From Streptomyces mutomycini (GTDB lineage: Bacteria > Actinomycetota > Actinomycetes > Streptomycetales > Streptomycetaceae), in assembly GCF_001700505.1 (NCBI RefSeq), contig NZ_MAPV01000129.1, forward strand, positions 1 to 64,000: 64,000 nt of DNA, written 5' to 3'. A model generated the notes under the pieces. It saw only the letters and a program-made list of their open reading frames with translations, was not told the DNA's origin and made no database searches. This document shows positions 63,384-64,000 of this stretch, one piece after another. Numbering within the stretch: position 1 is the first letter of the stretch; each line of letters starts with the position of its first letter. The position numbers were made by a program, and so were the translations under genes.

Positions 63384-64000
63384 TCACCGCAGGACTCCCT
63401 CCAGGAAGTCGCTGCCCAGGCGTGCCACCACCGTCAGGTCCAGTGAGTGCAGGACGTACCGGCCGCGTCGGCGGGTGGTGACCAGGCCGGCCTTCTTGAG
63501 CACCGCCAGGTGGCGGGAGACCTCGGGAGGCGTGATGCCGTGCGAGCCTGCGAGCTCACCGGTGGTGTACGGGGAGCGGGCCAGGTTGCGGCAGATCCGC
63601 ATCCGCAGGGGGTGGGCCAGTGCCTCCATCCGGAGCTGGAGCAACTCGACGGAGGCGGGGGAGGGCAGCTCGGGGCGGTGCACCGGGTAGACGATCACCG
63701 GACGCCAGCCGGGGGCGTGCAGCACCGTCAGATGCGGCCAGCCGAAGCTGGTCGGGATGAGGGTGAGACCGGTGCCCGCGGCCGACGCCGTGGCCTCCGT
63801 CAGTTTGTCGGCGCTGATCCTGCCGGTCTGCTCGTCCAGCGACAGGGCGGCGGAGACCGCGCCGAGGGCCGCTCCGACGCCCTTGTGCCGCAGCACCTCG
63901 GTCTTGTGCCGGGCGTCGGCGGCCAGCTGGACCTCGGCCCGCCGCCAGGTGTCGGCGAAGAAGGCCCGGTCGCAGTCCTCGAGGAGGCGCCTGACCCAGC
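63384..64000 (-). CDS. ArsR-type winged-helix regulator with DUF5937 (5' end beyond window)
   Basis: At least 205 residues; the frame stays open to the window edge (RAFFADTWRRAEVQLAADAR just inside), so the start is outside. The C-terminal ArsR helix-turn-helix reads LAHPLRMRICRNLARSPYTT, SHGITPPEVSRHLAVLKKAG; the N-terminal part is of the DUF5937 type. No metal-site cysteines are seen in the helix. Convergent with the response regulator gene. Confidence 0.85.
   Translation of the reverse strand, partial: WVRRLLEDCDRAFFADTWRRAEVQLAADARHKTEVLRHKGVGAALGAVSAALSLDEQTGRISADKLTEATASAAGTGLTLIPTSFGWPHLTVLHAPGWRPVIVYPVHRPELPSPASVELLQLRMEALAHPLRMRICRNLARSPYTTGELAGSHGITPPEVSRHLAVLKKAGLVTTRRRGRYVLHSLDLTVVARLGSDFLEGVLR

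Noticed and set aside
1..64000. CRISPR arrays, rRNA genes, insertion sequences, riboswitches
   Set aside because: No regularly spaced repeats, transposase motifs or rRNA-like segments were seen; no aptamer could be supported by eye.

Overview
The window is a GC-rich actinobacterial chromosome segment, almost certainly from a Streptomyces. The evidence is very high third-position GC, a dTMP kinase fused to a transporter-like domain, a WhiJ/AbaA-type regulator trio (XRE + DUF397 + HATPase), the tilS-hpt-ftsH-folE block, and rare TTA codons confined to accessory genes.

Layout. 0.1-6.3 kb: tmk fusion, holB (DNA polymerase III delta'), a secreted tripeptidyl-aminopeptidase-like lipoprotein and a tRNA-Thr(CGT) with its own terminator. 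6.4-7.1 kb: a long non-coding, AT-richer stretch. 7.1-18.9 kb: a complete thioamitide (thioviridamide-family) RiPP gene cluster. 19-29.6 kb: two FUSC-type membrane proteins, a sulfurtransferase, a lone family-A DNA polymerase, a quinone-oxidoreductase-like protein and proteins of unknown function. 29.8-31.9 kb: the WhiJ-like regulatory trio. 32-36.6 kb: an aldehyde dehydrogenase homologue without its catalytic cysteine, a DinB protein, and a PadR regulator with a Drr-type ABC exporter. 36.6-43.2 kb: glutamate decarboxylase, WrbA, YbjQ, a DedA protein with a Gly/Gln/Tyr-rich tail, a ThrE-type exporter and pyrophosphatase. 43.2-54.2 kb: housekeeping genes (PBP4, DUF2342 protease-like protein, tilS, hpt, ftsH, folE; convergent folP-NTF2-folB-folK-DUF3180). 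54.3-58.1 kb: a quaternary-amine (OpuC-type) ABC transporter. 58.2-64 kb: a coiled-coil protein, a coupled midA-nuoD pair, a two-component system and the edge of an ArsR-type regulator.

The main find is the RiPP cluster. The 88-residue precursor ends in the 13-residue core SVMAAIATVAYHC, which I recall differs from thioviridamide (SVMAAAATVAFHC) at two positions. It is followed in strict order by an APH-like kinase, a HopA1-domain protein, a second degenerate APH-like protein, a cysteine decarboxylase, a PRMT-like methyltransferase, YcaO, TfuA, a 2-oxoglutarate dioxygenase and a papain-like protease, mostly joined by 4-nt start/stop overlaps. Together they should dehydrate Ser1/Thr8, form the AviMeCys ring (Thr8-Cys13), install backbone thioamides, hydroxylate and N-methylate His12, and remove the leader. 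Beyond this set are a second methyltransferase, a four-helix membrane protein and a separately transcribed, apparently leaderless flavin-dependent oxidoreductase. Four genes contain TTA codons, which suggests bldA control. The family is known, and this core may equal that of the described thioholgamide/neothioviridamide; I could not check this.
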